A stretch of DNA of 6,906 bases, taken from Promethearchaeota archaeon (lineage in GTDB: Archaea; Asgardarchaeota; Lokiarchaeia; Sigynarchaeales; SOKP01). Shown here piece after piece: positions 6,054 to 6,906 of this stretch. Position numbers and translations under genes: made by a program. The stretch lies in contig JAHLWJ010000241.1 of assembly GCA_019057975.1 (NCBI GenBank), positions 1 through 6,906 on the forward strand, written 5' to 3'. Below the pieces are notes generated by a model. It ran no database searches and was not told where the DNA came from. It saw nothing but the letters and a program-made list of their open reading frames with translations. Positions within the stretch are counted from its first letter, which is position 1, and every line of letters starts with the position of its first letter.

Positions 6054-6061
6054 CACCTCCT
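6054..6061 (-). promoter_or_regulatory. Strong ribosome binding site for the TTG-started thiolase 1
   Basis: AGGAGGTG on the - strand, full complement of the usual archaeal 16S 3' end, follows directly on the TAA stop of the upstream gene (6062-6064). Six bases separate it from the TTG at 6047. This decides the start and shows tight operon coupling. Confidence 0.88.
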
Positions 6062-6906
6062 TTAAAATCTCCCTCTTATTGGTCGACATTTCCAATAGTA
6101 ATTCTTGAAGTCCGCACCTTCATGCTCTTTTCTAAAAGTTAATTCAACTTCCATTCCGATTTTTACATTATCTTCTGGATTTTCTATTTCTGTCATATTT
6201 AGCAAAATCCGCCCGCCACCATCAAGATCTATTACACAACGTGGAACAGGTGTAGCTAAATATGAACCCCCAACTAGATGATCTAGTGTGTAAGTAAATA
6301 TTTTACCTTTTAGCGCAAGTTTAACAAGTTCCATTTGATCATCAGCTCTACACACGATACAAGCACGGAATGTAGAAGGATATTGAACAGTCCCACAACT
6401 TTTACATCGATTACCGTACATTTTATATACAGTAAGAGTATCGCGCCACATTGTCACAGCTGAGCTTTTTCTTACATACCGGTCTTTTGCAAGGAGTTTT
6501 TTACTCTCAATATACACATTATAATTTTGTAGAGCTTTCATTGATTTTTGGTGCCCTGCCATGCCCATATGACTTTTGGATAGTTCTCTCAGAGCTCTTC
6601 TATCTTGAACATGCATCAATATCGCATCGGCACCATCACCATATCCAGCTAAAATTATTTTTGCTTCTTCTTTTGGGCGCTTCATAGCAGAAATTAGCAA
6701 CATAAAAGACATTGGAGTTCCCAGGTCACCAACTTGAAAAAATAATCCATTTTGGGCGACACCTTGGTTGAATTTCATTCTCTTGGAGATACGACCATGT
6801 GTTCGGGGATTATTATAGTAGTATGCAGCTACATCAATATCTTCAGGATTCAAGTTATTTCTTTTCATAATCTCAGACATTACTCTTGTAATACTTTGAG
6901 TATAAA
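6062..6906 (-). CDS. HMG-CoA synthase/KAS III-like C-terminal half fused to DUF35 zinc-ribbon/OB domain (5'-partial)
   Basis: The frame stays open past the ATG at 6880 to the window edge; eight more codons (YTQSITRV) run into it without a stop. The ATG is therefore an internal methionine, and at least 280 residues are visible. Numbering from that Met, about 1-95 is the end of a thiolase-fold domain: a helix leading to YYYNNPRTHGRISKRM, then VGDLGTPMS and ILAGYGDGADA, comparable to the GN.YSGS and GSGAGSDA blocks of HMG-CoA synthase. About 96-150 is a linker. C159, C162, C174 and C177 form the DUF35 zinc ribbon, and about 183-272 is its OB fold (GKIFTYTLDH, VPRCVIDLDGGGR, IGMEVELTF). The nucleophilic cysteine would lie outside the window. 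DUF35 proteins bind thiolases and shuttle CoA intermediates, and two thiolases follow immediately. It may be a true synthase or a non-canonical condensing subunit. Confidence 0.88.
   Translation of the reverse strand, partial: YTQSITRVMSEIMKRNNLNPEDIDVAAYYYNNPRTHGRISKRMKFNQGVAQNGLFFQVGDLGTPMSFMLLISAMKRPKEEAKIILAGYGDGADAILMHVQDRRALRELSKSHMGMAGHQKSMKALQNYNVYIESKKLLAKDRYVRKSSAVTMWRDTLTVYKMYGNRCKSCGTVQYPSTFRACIVCRADDQMELVKLALKGKIFTYTLDHLVGGSYLATPVPRCVIDLDGGGRILLNMTEIENPEDNVKIGMEVELTFRKEHEGADFKNYYWKCRPIRGRF

Overview
The window looks archaeal and is probably from the Asgard group (a Lokiarchaeia-like genome is my best guess). The basis is high AT content, thiolases of the archaeal/SCP2 type next to a thiolase-fold protein fused to a DUF35 zinc-ribbon/OB domain, AGGAGGTG-type ribosome binding sites with a TTG start, and oligo-T tracts after genes instead of hairpin terminators. 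The lineage is an inference from gene content; there is no rRNA or other marker gene here.

Left part (1-2531, + strand, extremely AT-rich): a tandem array of small single-pass membrane proteins in the order B-A-A-B. The first B copy is cut by the window edge (1-211). Two A copies (242-496, 574-828) lie in a perfect 332-nt-period tandem repeat. The last B copy (906-1181) begins with TTG and stops 3 nt before a 448-residue methyltransferase-like protein with a helical, TPR-containing C-terminal half (1185-2531). The array probably continues to the left. Both A copies carry, just after their stop codon, an out-of-frame relic of the C-terminal tail that is still in frame in the first B copy.

Middle (2532-3625): a convergent intergenic region with T-rich tracts for both strands. 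It is followed by a minus-strand, 260-residue QueG-like protein with two 4Fe-4S cluster motifs (2742-3524), which has its own plausible promoter and is separated from the next gene by a 12-T tract.

Right part (3626-6906, - strand, noticeably less AT-rich): an operon read leftwards. It runs from a thiolase-fold (HMG-CoA synthase/KAS III-like) C-terminal half fused to DUF35 (5' end outside the window), through a 14-nt gap to thiolase 1, then a 58-nt gap to thiolase 2. The two thiolases are about 80% identical by eye. The likely theme is a thiolase/DUF35 condensing complex for acyl-CoA chemistry: acetoacetyl-CoA or mevalonate-type condensation, or beta-oxidation/chain extension. The sequence alone does not fix the substrate.

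I see no tRNA, rRNA, CRISPR array or insertion sequence. No gene-free stretch exceeds 300 bases.
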